Shown here: in pieces, positions 19,039-28,934 of the stretch
How positions within the stretch are numbered: the first letter of the stretch is position 1
How the letters are laid out: every line of letters begins with the position of its first letter
DNA from: Paraburkholderia kirstenboschensis
GTDB taxonomy: Bacteria > Pseudomonadota > Gammaproteobacteria > Burkholderiales > Burkholderiaceae
Reading direction: 5' to 3'
DNA length: 64,000 bases
Assembly (NCBI RefSeq): GCF_904848585.1
Contig: NZ_CAJHCR010000004.1
Location: 372,001-436,000, forward strand
Translations under genes and position numbers: made by a program
Notes under the pieces: model-generated
The model's database searches: none
What the model saw: only the letters and a program-made list of their open reading frames with translations
What the model was told of the DNA's origin: nothing

Positions 19039-21438
19039 ATGAAACCCGTAAAACAACAAGATCAAAGTAACCTGAAGTGGGTTGCTGACTTCATCTGGAA
19101 CATCGCTGACGACCGCCTGCGCGACGTATACGTGCGTGGCAAGTACCGCGACGTGATCCTTCCATTCACCGTACTGCGGCGGCTTGATGCCGTGCTGGAA
19201 TCGACCAAGCAGGCAGTGCTCGAGCGCAAGAAGTTCCTCGACACCCATAAGGTGGCCGAGCAGGACGGCGCGCTGCGGATGGCAGCAGGGCAGGCGTTCT
19301 ACAACACGTCGGAATTCACCCTCGCCACTCTCACCGCCAGTGGACAAGGACAGCGCCTTCGCGACAACTTCGTTAATTACCTGGACGGTTTCTCGCCGAA
19401 CGTTCAGGACATCTTGGCAAAGTTCAAATTTCGAGACCAAATCCAAACGATGGTCGAGGCCGACATCCTCGGTCACTTGATCAACGATTTCCTCGACCCG
19501 GAGATCAACCTCGCGCCGCTTCCAGTCAAGGATACCGACGGGCGCATCAAGCTGCCCGCGCTGGACAACCACGGCATGGGCACGGTGTTCGAGGAACTGA
19601 TCCGCCGCTTCAACGAAGAGAACAACGAAGAGGCAGGCGAACACTTCACCCCGCGCGACGTGGTCAAACTGATGGCCAAGTTGCTGTTCCTGCCGGTGGC
19701 CGACCAGATCCAGTCCGGCACCTACCTGCTGTACGACGGGAGTTGCGGCACGGGCGGCATGCTGACCGTGGCCGAAGAGGCGCTGCACGAACTGGCAGCG
19801 AGCCACGACAAGGAAGTCTCGATCCACCTGTTCGGGCAGGAGATCAACCCCGAGACCTACGCCATCTGCAAGGCCGACCTGCTGCTCAAGGGCGAAGGCG
19901 ACGAGGCCGAGAACATCGTCGGCGGCGCGGACAAGTCCACGCTGTCGGCCGACCAGTTCCGGTCCCGGGAGTTCGACTTCATGATCTCCAACCCGCCTTA
20001 CGGCAAGAGTTGGAAGACCGACCTCGACCGGATGGGCGGCAAGAAGGAATTCAGCGACCCGCGCTTCATCGTCAATCACGGCGGCGATTCGGAGTTCAAG
20101 CTCATCACCCGTTCCAGCGACGGGCAGCTAATGTTCCTGGTGAACAAGCTGCAAAAGATGAAGCACAACACGCCGCTCGGCAGCCGCATCGCACTGGTGC
20201 ATAACGGCTCCGCGCTGTTCACTGGCGACGCGGGCCAGGGCGAAAGCAATGTCCGCCGCTGGGTGCTGGAAAACGACTGGCTCGAAGCCATCATCGCGCT
20301 GCCGCTCAACATCTTCTACAACACTGGCATCGCGACCTACATCTGGGTGCTGGCCAACCGCAAGGCCGATCACCGACGTGGAAAGGTGCAGCTGATCGAC
20401 GCTTCGCAGTGGTTCCTGCCGATGCGGCGCAACCTCGGCAAGAAAAGCTGCGAGCTGGCGGACGCGGACATTGAACGAATCCTGAAGCACTACCTCGATC
20501 AGCCACCCGCCGATGCCGAGGCCGCGAAGGCCACGCCGGAATGCAAATGGTTCGACAACTCCGATTTCGGCTACTGGAAAACCACCGTTGAACGTCCGCT
20601 GCGACTCAAAAGCCAGCTCAAGCGTAGCGCCATTGAAAGCCTGCGCTTTGCCACCGGCGACGAGGCCCTGCGCGGCGAGATCTACGCCAAGCACAGCGAC
20701 AAGCTGTACACAGAATTCGCCAAGCTCAAGCCCGAAATCGAGGCGTGGCTGAAGGGGGACGGTGGCGACGAGGATGCCGACGACGAGTCGGACGACGAAG
20801 ACGCTAAGACCACCAAGAAGGCGGTACCGGAAAAGCGCCGCAAGAAGCTACTCGACCCTGCGACCTGGCTGCGCGACAAGACGCTGATGGAACTGGCCAA
20901 ACTGGCGCAGCAGGAACTCGGCGAAGAAGTTTTCGACGATCACAACGAATTCCGAGCCCGCTTTGACGCCACGATGAAGGCACACGGCAAAAAGCTCGGC
21001 GCTCCGGAAAAGAAGCCAATCTACAAGGCAGTGAGTTGGCGCGACGAAACGGCACCGCCGGTCATCGCCAAGCGTAGCAAGCTCAAGGCGGGTGATCATT
21101 TCGAGCCCGGCTACGACGGCGCGTATCTGGAGGAAGTGGGCAAGGATCGGTTCATGGTCGAGTACGAGGCCGATACCGACCTGCGCGACACCGAGCAGGT
21201 GCCGCTCAAGGAGCCGGGTGGCATCGAGGCCTTCTTTGTCCGCGAGGTGCTGCCCCACGCTCCCGATGCCTGGATCGCAATGGATGCGACCAAGATCGGA
21301 TACGAGATTTCGTTTGCGCGCTACTTCTACAAGCCGACACCGCTGCGCACCCTGGATCAAATTCGCGCCGACATCCTGAAGCTGGAGCAGCAAACCGAGG
21401 GCTTGCTGAAAAAGATAGTGGGAGGAGCGCCAGCATGA
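19039..21438 (+). CDS. hsdM: Type I restriction-modification methyltransferase subunit
   Basis: 799 aa from the ATG at 19039 (a TTG one codon earlier is also open; AAGGG lies about 10 nt upstream). AdoMet motif I is YDGSCGTGGMLTVAEEAL near residue 234 and catalytic motif IV is NPPYGKSWKTD near residue 318, with an upstream helical HsdM N-domain. With HsdS it methylates adenine in the bipartite target, protecting host DNA. The protein is longer than the classic ~500-aa HsdM: it has an acidic low-complexity linker (about residues 570-595, rich in D and E) and an extra C-terminal domain. It overlaps hsdS by 4 nt (ATGA). Confidence 0.95.
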   Translation: MKPVKQQDQSNLKWVADFIWNIADDRLRDVYVRGKYRDVILPFTVLRRLDAVLESTKQAVLERKKFLDTHKVAEQDGALRMAAGQAFYNTSEFTLATLTASGQGQRLRDNFVNYLDGFSPNVQDILAKFKFRDQIQTMVEADILGHLINDFLDPEINLAPLPVKDTDGRIKLPALDNHGMGTVFEELIRRFNEENNEEAGEHFTPRDVVKLMAKLLFLPVADQIQSGTYLLYDGSCGTGGMLTVAEEALHELAASHDKEVSIHLFGQEINPETYAICKADLLLKGEGDEAENIVGGADKSTLSADQFRSREFDFMISNPPYGKSWKTDLDRMGGKKEFSDPRFIVNHGGDSEFKLITRSSDGQLMFLVNKLQKMKHNTPLGSRIALVHNGSALFTGDAGQGESNVRRWVLENDWLEAIIALPLNIFYNTGIATYIWVLANRKADHRRGKVQLIDASQWFLPMRRNLGKKSCELADADIERILKHYLDQPPADAEAAKATPECKWFDNSDFGYWKTTVERPLRLKSQLKRSAIESLRFATGDEALRGEIYAKHSDKLYTEFAKLKPEIEAWLKGDGGDEDADDESDDEDAKTTKKAVPEKRRKKLLDPATWLRDKTLMELAKLAQQELGEEVFDDHNEFRARFDATMKAHGKKLGAPEKKPIYKAVSWRDETAPPVIAKRSKLKAGDHFEPGYDGAYLEEVGKDRFMVEYEADTDLRDTEQVPLKEPGGIEAFFVREVLPHAPDAWIAMDATKIGYEISFARYFYKPTPLRTLDQIRADILKLEQQTEGLLKKIVGGAPA

Positions 21439-22838
21439 GCGAACGGCAAGCCTCTCTTTTTGGCTCGGATACAACCGCTGAAAGCCAGGTGCCGGCCTCT
21501 CGTGCTTCGGTACTGCCAGGTAATACTGGATATCCGGCATACCGGACGTCCAAGATGCGCTGGCTTCCGCCAGTACCCGAGCACTGGGGCGAGCAGCGCG
21601 CCAAGGTCTTCTTTCGTGAGGTGGATGAGCGCTCGCGCACCGGCGAAGAGGAGCTGCTGTCGGTATCGCATCTGACCGGGGTTACGCCCCGCAGCCAGAA
21701 GAAAGTGACGATGTTCAAGGCCGCGAGCTATGTTGGCTCCAAGCTGTGTCGTCCCGGAGACATCGTGATCAACACGCTTTGGGCGTGGATGGCGGCGCTT
21801 GGTGCGAGCAGGCACGCGGGTATCGTCAGCCCGGCCTACGGCGTGTATCGGCCGCACAGTGTCGACAGCTACAACCCAGCGTATCTCGACTATCTGCTAC
21901 GCACGCGAGCCTACGTTGCCGAATACATCGGGCGCTCAACCGGCATCCGATCCTCGCGTCTGCGCCTGTACCCGAACCAGTTTCTCGACATCGCGCTTCT
22001 GCAACCGCCGCGCTCTGAGCAAGACCAGATCGTCGCCTACCTGCGAGCGCAGGATGCCCACATCGCCCGATTCATCAAGGCCAAGCGCGAACTCATCGCG
22101 CTGATGGCAGAGCAGCGGGGTGTCCTCGCAGAACACGCGATTGCGTCTGCAGAAACCCAATACCTCCGATTCGACCGAGTCGTCACGCTTCTAGCGAAGT
22201 CAATCACCAGAGAACCGGAGACGACATACACGCCGATTGGTATGTTCAACCGTGGTCGCGGCATCTTCCACAAGCCTCTAACCGAAGGAAAGCACCTTGG
22301 GGATTCGACATTCTTCCGAATCGAGAAAGGTGACCTGATATTTAGCGGGCAGTTCGCTTGGGAAGGCGCAGTTGCCGTTGCCAGTGCCGAAGATGATGGG
22401 TGTATCGCCTCCCATCGCTACCCAATTGCCAAGTGCATACTTGATGCTGTCACGCCGGAGTATCTATACACGTTCTTCTTGAGCAAGTCTGGCGACCTGC
22501 TCCTGAACCATCATTCACGAGGCGCGGCAGGACGCAATCGCCCGCTAAACCCGCGTTCGTTATTGAAAGAGAAGGTTCCGGTTCCACCGCTGCATCTGCA
22601 ACGCGAAGTCACCGATTTCTTCCACGAAGAACAATCGGTACGTCGTGAGATCGAGAAGGAGATCGCCCTCATCCGCGAGTACCGCGACCGACAGATTGCC
22701 GATGTCGTCACCGGTCAAGTGGATGTGCGCGGCTGGGTGCCGGGCGCGGACGACGTGGTGGTCGACGAAGAGTTGGCAGTGCTCGGCGGCGACGAAGAAT
22801 TGGATACCGATGAGGAGGAAACCGATGGCGACGACTGA
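21435..22838 (+). CDS. hsdS: Type I restriction-modification specificity subunit
   Basis: 467 aa with two target-recognition halves. The first runs from about RWLPPVPEHWGEQRAKVFFR to PPRSEQDQIVAYLRAQDAHI (residues 35-205). The second runs from FDRVVTLLAKSITREPE to PPLHLQREVTDFFHEEQ (about 240-400), each followed by a conserved helix. HsdS reads the two parts of the DNA target and bridges HsdM and HsdR. The C-terminus after residue 425 is an acidic tail (DEELAVLGGDEELDTDEEE) rather than a usual end. The gene overlaps the start of hsdR by 14 nt, so HsdR is probably translated by coupling. The target sequence cannot be read from sequence alone. Confidence 0.93.
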   Translation: MSERQASLFGSDTTAESQVPASRASVLPGNTGYPAYRTSKMRWLPPVPEHWGEQRAKVFFREVDERSRTGEEELLSVSHLTGVTPRSQKKVTMFKAASYVGSKLCRPGDIVINTLWAWMAALGASRHAGIVSPAYGVYRPHSVDSYNPAYLDYLLRTRAYVAEYIGRSTGIRSSRLRLYPNQFLDIALLQPPRSEQDQIVAYLRAQDAHIARFIKAKRELIALMAEQRGVLAEHAIASAETQYLRFDRVVTLLAKSITREPETTYTPIGMFNRGRGIFHKPLTEGKHLGDSTFFRIEKGDLIFSGQFAWEGAVAVASAEDDGCIASHRYPIAKCILDAVTPEYLYTFFLSKSGDLLLNHHSRGAAGRNRPLNPRSLLKEKVPVPPLHLQREVTDFFHEEQSVRREIEKEIALIREYRDRQIADVVTGQVDVRGWVPGADDVVVDEELAVLGGDEELDTDEEETDGDD

Positions 22839-25821
22839 CACCAGCGAAAAGGGCTTGGAGGCCTTGATCGTGCGCGACCTCTGCACCGGCGGCGGCTACG
22901 TGCAGGGGCAACCCACCGACTACAACCGCGACGTGGCAGTGGATGTGGCGCAGTTGCTGTCGTTCCTGCAGGCCACCCAGCCCAAGGCGGTCGAAACGCT
23001 GGAATTGGCAGACGAGGGCATCAAGCGGACCCAGTTCTTGCACCGCATCCAGGGCGAGATCGCCAAGCGGGGCGTGGTGGATGTGCTGCGCAAAGGTGTT
23101 GGCCACGGCCCGGTTCACGTTGATCTGTACAAGCTGCTGCCGACGCCGGGCAACGTCAGCGCTGCAGAGAACTTCGGCAAGAACATCTTCAGCGTCACCC
23201 GCCAGCTGCGCTACAGCAATGACGAGTCGCAGCGCTCGCTGGACATGGCGATATTCATCAATGGACTGCCGGTGATGACCTTCGAGTTGAAGAACTCTCT
23301 GACCAAGCAGACCGTTGCCGATGCCGTCACGCAGTACCAGACCGACCGCAACCCGAACGAGTTGTTGTTCCAACTCGGGAGGTGCGTGGCGCACGTGGCC
23401 GTAGACGATGCCGAAGTGCGGTTCTGCCCGCATCACACCGGCAAGACCTCGTGGTTCCTGCCGTTCAACCAGGGCTGGAACAGCGGTGCAGGCAACCCGC
23501 CCAACCAGCACGGTTTGAAGACTGACTATCTATGGAAGCAGGTGCTGCTGAAGGACTCGCTCGCCAACATCATCGAGAACTTCACACAGGTGGTGGAAGA
23601 GGAGGACGAAAAGGGCAAGAAGCGGCGCAAGCAAGTGTTCCCGAGATTTCACCAACTTCGTACCGTCCGTGCCTTACTGCGCCGTTCCCGCGAAGATGGA
23701 GTCGGCAAGCGCTATCTCATCCAGCATTCGGCAGGCAGCGGCAAGAGCAATACCATCGCGTGGTTGGCTCACCAGCTAGTGGAGCTGAAGACCACCGCCG
23801 ATGCGATGCTGACCCTGTTCGACTCGGTCGTCGTTATCACCGACCGGATCGCGCTGGACACACAGATTGCTCGCACCATCAAGAGCTACGACCACGTCGC
23901 GTCGATATTCGGTCACTCCGATAACGCGGACGAGTTGCGCACGTTCCTGCGTAAAGGCAAGAAGATCATCGTGACGACCGTACAGAAGTTCCCGGTAATC
24001 TATGATGAGCTAGGCGATCTCGGAAGCAAGAAATTTGCGCTGCTCATCGATGAGGCGCATTCCAGCCAGGGCGGCAAGACCACGGCCAAGATGCACATGG
24101 CCTTGTCGGGAGCTCCGGGTGATGACGGGGGTGACGAAGAAACGGTCGAGGACGCTGTCAACAAGCTGATCGAGTCGCGCAAGGTGTTGCCGAACGCCAG
24201 CTACTTTGCCTTCACTGCCACGCCGAAGAACCGGACGCTGGAGTTATTCGGCGAGCGCTACGTGGAGGGTGGCGAAGCGTGCTTCCGCGCCCCGGAGGAG
24301 CTGACCTACACCACCAAGCAAGCGATCCAGGAGGGCTTCATTCTCGACGTGATTGAGAACTACACATCGGTGGACAGCTTCTACCACGTCGCCAAGACGA
24401 TCGAGGACGATCCCGACTTCGAGAAGATCAAGGCACTGAAAAAGATTCGCCACTACGTCGAATCGCACGACAAGGCCATCCGCAAGAAGGCCGAGATCAT
24501 GATCGATCACTTCGTGGCGCAGGTCATTGGCAAGCAGAAGATCGGTGGCAAGGCGCGCGCGATGATCGTCTGCAACGGGATCGCACGTGCCATCGACTAT
24601 TATCGCGAGGTGTCGGATTACCTCGCCACCATCAAGAGCCCTTTCAAGGCCATCGTGGCGTACTCAGGGGACTTCGAAATTGGCGGGGTAAAGAAGACCG
24701 AGGCCGACCTCAATGAATTCCCGAGCAAAGATATTCCGTCGAAGCTGAAGCAAGACCCATATCGCTTCCTGATCGTCGCTAACAAGTTCGTCACCGGCTT
24801 TGACGAGCCGCTGCTGCAGACGATGTATGTGGACAAGCCACTGGCGGGCGTGCTGGCGGTGCAAACGCTCTCAAGGCTGAACCGCGCCCATCCGCAGAAG
24901 CGCGACACCTTCGTGCTTGACTTTGCCGATAACGCGGAGGCGGTGAAGGCGGCATTCCAGGACTACTACCGCGCCACGATCCAGACCGGCGAAACAGACC
25001 CCAACAAACTGCACGACCTGAAGAACGATCTCGATGCGAAGCAGGTGTACAGCTGGCAGCAGGTCGAGGACTTGGTCGCGCTCTACGTCACTGGCGCAAA
25101 CCGGGACGAGCTCGACCCCATTCTCGACGCCTGCGTTGCCGAGTACATCGACAACCTGAGCGAAGACGACCAAGTTGAGTTCAAGGGCAAGGCCAAGACA
25201 TTTGTGCGCAGCTACGGCTTCCTCGCGGCAATCCTGACTTACGGCCACCCGGCTTGGGAAAAGCTGGCGATCTTCTTGAACTTCCTGATCCCAAAGCTCC
25301 CTGCCCCGAAGGAGGAAGACCTCTCGAAGGGCGTGCTGGAAGCCATAGACATGGACAGCTATCGGGTGGAGGCGCAAGCGTCGCTGAAGATGTCGATGGA
25401 CGATGCGGATGCCTTCATCGAACCGCCCCCGCCTGGCAGTGGTGGCGGTGGCAGTACACCCGAATTCGACAAGCTGTCGAACATCATCAAGGCCTTCAAC
25501 GACATGTTCGGCAACATCGAGTGGAAGGACGGCGACAAGATTCGCAAGGTCATCACCGAGGACATCCCGGCCCGCGTGGCGCAGGACAAAGCCTACCAAA
25601 ACGCGCAGGCCAACTCCGACAAGCAGAACGCGAAGCTGGAACACGACAAGGCACTGAATCGAGTGGTGCTGGAACTGATCTCTGATCATACGGAACTGTT
25701 CAAGCAGTTCAGCGATAACCCCAGCTTTAAGCGCTGGCTGACAGATATGGTTTTCGACTCGACGTATCATCCAGGAGCCGTGCCTCCCAAGGCACCGCCG
25801 CAGGCTGGCGCATCAGCGTAA
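22825..25821 (+). CDS. hsdR: Type I restriction endonuclease/translocase subunit
   Basis: The ATG at 22825 is chosen because AGGAGGAAA sits just upstream inside hsdS; the frame is open further back to 22645 but that is hsdS. 998 aa. The N-terminal nuclease has the PD-(D/E)XK core in GLPVMTFELKNSLTKQT near residue 150. The motor has Walker A HSAGSGKSNTIAW near residue 304, DEAH in LLIDEAHSSQGG near 407, FTATPKNRTLELFG near 465, and VTGFDEPLLQTMYVD with QTLSRLNRAHP near 670. It translocates DNA and cleaves far from unmethylated sites. A proline/glycine linker (EPPPPGSGGGGSTP) separates a C-terminal helical domain that binds the methylase. Complete; last gene of the RM operon. Confidence 0.96.
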   Translation: MATTDTSEKGLEALIVRDLCTGGGYVQGQPTDYNRDVAVDVAQLLSFLQATQPKAVETLELADEGIKRTQFLHRIQGEIAKRGVVDVLRKGVGHGPVHVDLYKLLPTPGNVSAAENFGKNIFSVTRQLRYSNDESQRSLDMAIFINGLPVMTFELKNSLTKQTVADAVTQYQTDRNPNELLFQLGRCVAHVAVDDAEVRFCPHHTGKTSWFLPFNQGWNSGAGNPPNQHGLKTDYLWKQVLLKDSLANIIENFTQVVEEEDEKGKKRRKQVFPRFHQLRTVRALLRRSREDGVGKRYLIQHSAGSGKSNTIAWLAHQLVELKTTADAMLTLFDSVVVITDRIALDTQIARTIKSYDHVASIFGHSDNADELRTFLRKGKKIIVTTVQKFPVIYDELGDLGSKKFALLIDEAHSSQGGKTTAKMHMALSGAPGDDGGDEETVEDAVNKLIESRKVLPNASYFAFTATPKNRTLELFGERYVEGGEACFRAPEELTYTTKQAIQEGFILDVIENYTSVDSFYHVAKTIEDDPDFEKIKALKKIRHYVESHDKAIRKKAEIMIDHFVAQVIGKQKIGGKARAMIVCNGIARAIDYYREVSDYLATIKSPFKAIVAYSGDFEIGGVKKTEADLNEFPSKDIPSKLKQDPYRFLIVANKFVTGFDEPLLQTMYVDKPLAGVLAVQTLSRLNRAHPQKRDTFVLDFADNAEAVKAAFQDYYRATIQTGETDPNKLHDLKNDLDAKQVYSWQQVEDLVALYVTGANRDELDPILDACVAEYIDNLSEDDQVEFKGKAKTFVRSYGFLAAILTYGHPAWEKLAIFLNFLIPKLPAPKEEDLSKGVLEAIDMDSYRVEAQASLKMSMDDADAFIEPPPPGSGGGGSTPEFDKLSNIIKAFNDMFGNIEWKDGDKIRKVITEDIPARVAQDKAYQNAQANSDKQNAKLEHDKALNRVVLELISDHTELFKQFSDNPSFKRWLTDMVFDSTYHPGAVPPKAPPQAGASA

Positions 25822-26539
25822 TGTTTGTTGAATGAATTGTAAGAGTCGGGACTCCATGTGACATTCACAGTTAGATCAGGTCCCAAGCGTGTCGAGGCAG
25901 GGGGCGGCAACCGGCCGAGGCCGCGTGAAAACGCAAAAGTACTCGGTTTTCGGGTGTCGCTTTACCCTTCCCAACGCACCGCCAAGCCAATACAGCGAGA
26001 CCTGAAGGGTCGCCTTTCTCGAACCTCGCGTTTAGCCTGCGATTTCACACGGCCTCGACCCAATTCAGTCTTTTGAATTTCTGCAAACCGGCCACTCATC
26101 CGTCGTCGCATGCATTGGTTTTTGTCCTGACGGGAACGAACCGGCTTGACGACAGATGACAACTTCTAGACGACTCGCAGATGCCACAAATATCGAGGAC
26201 GGGTTGCGTAGACGGGCCGTACGTCGGTAACGGACGCTCATCTCACTGCTTGCCAACGCGAGGTTGCGCCGAAAACTGGCGTGAACGCTTAAGTTTTTTG
26301 ACCATTTCGTCGATAAACGTAGGGAGCGGTTGAGCGCCCCCCAATGAACCTGTGCCGTAGCCGGGCGGCCGAGCAAGACAAAAAATCTAGGCTGGGCAAG
26401 CAATGCTTTCGTCCCAATCGGCCAACTGCCGAGAGGCTTTTCGATTATCCTTTCCGCGGACGTCCGGTGGTTGGCGCCGGGGTGCCGGCGGATCAAATCG
26501 ACGAACACCGAAAAAAATATGCTCGAATGAGAGGAAAGA
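25822..26539. other. Intergenic between hsdR and PARIS; contains a decayed element
   Basis: No supported gene. The left half holds a pair of inverted ends (25911-26061, listed separately); the right half is the upstream region of the AAA gene. GC content falls after about 26500, marking a boundary. Confidence 0.5.
25911..26061. repeat. Short element with imperfect inverted ends (MITE-like relic)
   Basis: Bases 25913-25934 (GGCCGAGGCCGCGTGAAAACGC) pair with 26039-26060 (GCGATTTCACACGGCCTCGACC) in inverted orientation with three mismatches in 22. The interior has no coding potential. This fits the two ends of a deleted insertion sequence or a MITE. Confidence 0.45.
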
Positions 26540-27865
26540 GTGAGATTAATTAAGTTCAGCGCTGCCAATGTCTTTAGATCTTATAATTTTTCGATAGACT
26601 TTAACCCGGACTTGAACTTCCTTGTTGGTATAAATGGGAGTGGGAAGACGACGGCACTCAGGCTTATACAAGCCGCGCTAACGGTCAACGTTCGCGAGTT
26701 GTGGACGATTTCATTTCGAGAAATGGAAATACAGTTCGAAAAAGACGCGAAAATCTGCACTTTAACAATAAGTAAAAATAAACTTGAAATAGAGTTTAGA
26801 GTAATCGAGCTGGCTGGCGTTTCATCAATTCGAATTTATGAGAAAGATGAGCTTGAGCAATATACGAAAACGGGTAAGATCGACGAAATGGCGGAGGAAA
26901 TTCGGTTCAGATTTCTTCGGGAGAAGAATCTGATATCGGAGTTTATGGCGAGCATACCTGAGCCAATGTTCATTGGGCTCGAGCGCCGCCTTAAAACAAA
27001 CGACGAGCTGTATGACGAAGAGACGTTCCGTTTTCATATCACGAATGGCACTCGAGTGGCCCCTGCGCGCCACCGAAACGCACCGGGCGAGGAAGGAATT
27101 GAAAATGCCCGACGGCTTATTAAGAATGAATACAGAAAATATCGGCGCATAGCCGACGCCGCAAATTCTTCCTTGGTGAATGTTATTGTTCGATCAACGT
27201 TCAAATATATTGGTATCGATGACTCCCTTCGCGCGGACAAAAGCAAAAGATATGCCGAATATCGTAATATCATATCGCGACGTCGAGAAATCGAGCAGGT
27301 AGCCTCTGAGCTGGGAGGAACTTCTAATGCCAAAAATCAGATCGACTTGTTTTTTGATAAATTGGAATCGGCACACGAAACTAGCGACGAGCCCGACGGG
27401 CCCGCGCTGTTGGAATGGTTGTTGAACAAAGCCCAAATCGAAAGAATTGACGCTATTCTTAAAGAGTTGGATAGAAACAAGCGTAGCGCTGCCAAGGTTT
27501 TCGCGCCGATCGAATCGTTTATTTCGGTCGCAAATTCTTTTCTCAACGATTCAAAAAAGAGCGTATCGGTCGATTCAGTTGGAGAGTTGATAATCCAACG
27601 TGAAGGCGATGCTGTACCGATAATGTCCCTGTCGTCTGGAGAGCGGCAACTCCTCACCCTTTTGGCTCATGTTACATTTATGCCTCGGATCAATGCCGGC
27701 ATTATCATCATCGATGAACCCGAGCTTTCCTTACATTTGCGTTGGCAAGAGACTCTTGTCGGCCAGTTGACGAGATTGAACTCAAGCATCCAATTTTTGT
27801 TCGCGACACATTCTCCTGAGATTATTGGAGAAAACAAGAAAAATGCTCTGCGGGTGAATAGATGA
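26540..27865 (+). CDS. ariA: PARIS ATPase AriA (AAA/SMC-like ATPase)
   Basis: Starts with GTG at 26540, with GAGGAAA a few bases upstream; 441 aa. ATPase motifs: Walker A VGINGSGKTTALRLI near residue 31, ABC-type signature LSSGERQLLTLLAHV near 362, Walker B IIIIDEPELSLHLRWQ near 388, and the switch histidine in FATHSPEIIGE near 421. The long helical middle fits an SMC/Rad50-like AAA_15 ATPase. It overlaps the next gene by 4 nt, and that gene is a DUF4435 protein; this pairing and order define PARIS, in which AriA forms a cage that holds AriB until an anti-restriction protein such as T7 Ocr is sensed. Clearly AT-richer than the RM genes next door, indicating separate acquisition. An OLD-type ATPase is the alternative, but the partner argues against it. 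Confidence 0.85.
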   Translation: MRLIKFSAANVFRSYNFSIDFNPDLNFLVGINGSGKTTALRLIQAALTVNVRELWTISFREMEIQFEKDAKICTLTISKNKLEIEFRVIELAGVSSIRIYEKDELEQYTKTGKIDEMAEEIRFRFLREKNLISEFMASIPEPMFIGLERRLKTNDELYDEETFRFHITNGTRVAPARHRNAPGEEGIENARRLIKNEYRKYRRIADAANSSLVNVIVRSTFKYIGIDDSLRADKSKRYAEYRNIISRRREIEQVASELGGTSNAKNQIDLFFDKLESAHETSDEPDGPALLEWLLNKAQIERIDAILKELDRNKRSAAKVFAPIESFISVANSFLNDSKKSVSVDSVGELIIQREGDAVPIMSLSSGERQLLTLLAHVTFMPRINAGIIIIDEPELSLHLRWQETLVGQLTRLNSSIQFLFATHSPEIIGENKKNALRVNR

Positions 27866-28752
27866 ACGATTTTCCGGAACGAGGGGCCACCGCAAAATTT
27901 GCGGCATCAGTTTTTTACGAAGATTTTAACGATATAGACGTGTATGTTGAGGACAAAGCCATCGGCTTCGCAAAGGTTTACAGCACCCTTCTGAGTAGAC
28001 TGCTTGCTGACAAATTGACAATCAGCAAAGTATTTCCGCAGGGTGGGAGAGATGCCGTAGTGGCAAAGGCGAAGGAATTTCAGGCCCCCGATAGGAGGTC
28101 CATATACATCGTTGACGGCGACCTATATCTTATTTGCGGCGAAATGATTGAGCTCCCTTCAAACGTTTTAAGATTGGATCGATATTGCATAGAGAACTAC
28201 CTTTGCGATGAACTTGCCATTTGCGAAATCATGGACGAGGAACACTTGACAATGACTTGCGACGATTTCAGGGCGCAAGTAGATTTTGAGGGATGGCGGG
28301 CAAATTCGAGCCGTTCATTTAGATCGCTATTTCTAATCTACGCCGCATCACATTATTTGGACAGCGGGATCGCGACCACCTCGAGAAAATTTAACGACTT
28401 TATCTCTTCGAAATATGCTGATCTTGATGATGCAAAAGTGCAAGCAGTTTGTTACGGAATCAAATCAGCATTGGACGCGCAATACGGCGCAGATGTTGTT
28501 GATTCTTTGGTGCAGGAATTTGAAGAAGTGATCGATGAGGCAGGCTGCTTCATAACAAAATATGTTTCTGCAAAGGAGTACACATTGCCAATGATGCTTG
28601 TCAGAATGCGTGCTCACGCGAGTATTCACTGCACGAATACAGCTTTGTATAATCGGCTCGCTAAGAAGTGCCGTTTGGACGCGCTACTGAAGCTGAAGCA
28701 AGAAATTTTAAATCGTGTCTTCCCGCCGGCGACGGATCGGTTAATCGCGTGA
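27862..28752 (+). CDS. ariB: PARIS effector AriB (DUF4435, TOPRIM-like nuclease)
   Basis: 296 aa, cotranslated with ariA (ATGA overlap). TOPRIM-type acidic residues are visible: VYVEDKAIGF near residue 28, and the DxD motif YIVDGDLYLI near residue 84. The DUF4435 phrase RLDRYCIENYLCDE follows near residue 106. In known PARIS systems AriB is released from AriA when an anti-restriction protein binds, and then cleaves host tRNA(Lys), stopping phage growth by abortive infection. The key acidic residues are present here, so activity is plausible. The placement directly after a type I RM operon is meaningful, because phage inhibitors of that operon would be the trigger. Confidence 0.85.
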   Translation: MNDFPERGATAKFAASVFYEDFNDIDVYVEDKAIGFAKVYSTLLSRLLADKLTISKVFPQGGRDAVVAKAKEFQAPDRRSIYIVDGDLYLICGEMIELPSNVLRLDRYCIENYLCDELAICEIMDEEHLTMTCDDFRAQVDFEGWRANSSRSFRSLFLIYAASHYLDSGIATTSRKFNDFISSKYADLDDAKVQAVCYGIKSALDAQYGADVVDSLVQEFEEVIDEAGCFITKYVSAKEYTLPMMLVRMRAHASIHCTNTALYNRLAKKCRLDALLKLKQEILNRVFPPATDRLIA

Positions 28753-28934
28753 TGTGCAACCTCTAGTTCCAGACAGCGGCTACTCACGGGTCAGGAGGGC
28801 CCGCCGTCGCGGAACAATCTCTGACGAACGACGCTCCTTGGCCGACTCCCGCCCGACCCGTTCTTCGGAGCCGCTCAGGAGCAGCCGACCACGGGAGAAG
28901 CAGACATTCGCCCTGCGCGAATGTTACCCGATGC

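Noticed and set aside
18910..20079. Long minus-strand frame of 389 codons opposite hsdM
   Set aside because: It is the antisense shadow of the clear hsdM coding sequence in GC-rich DNA; no motif or ribosome site.
26065..26568. Minus-strand frame of 167 codons before the AAA gene
   Set aside because: No motif, no ribosome site, and it runs through the regulatory region and start of the PARIS operon.
26540..28752. OLD nuclease or retron-associated ATPase
   Set aside because: The ATPase lacks its own TOPRIM domain and is paired with a DUF4435 protein in the PARIS order; no reverse transcriptase or msr-like RNA was seen.
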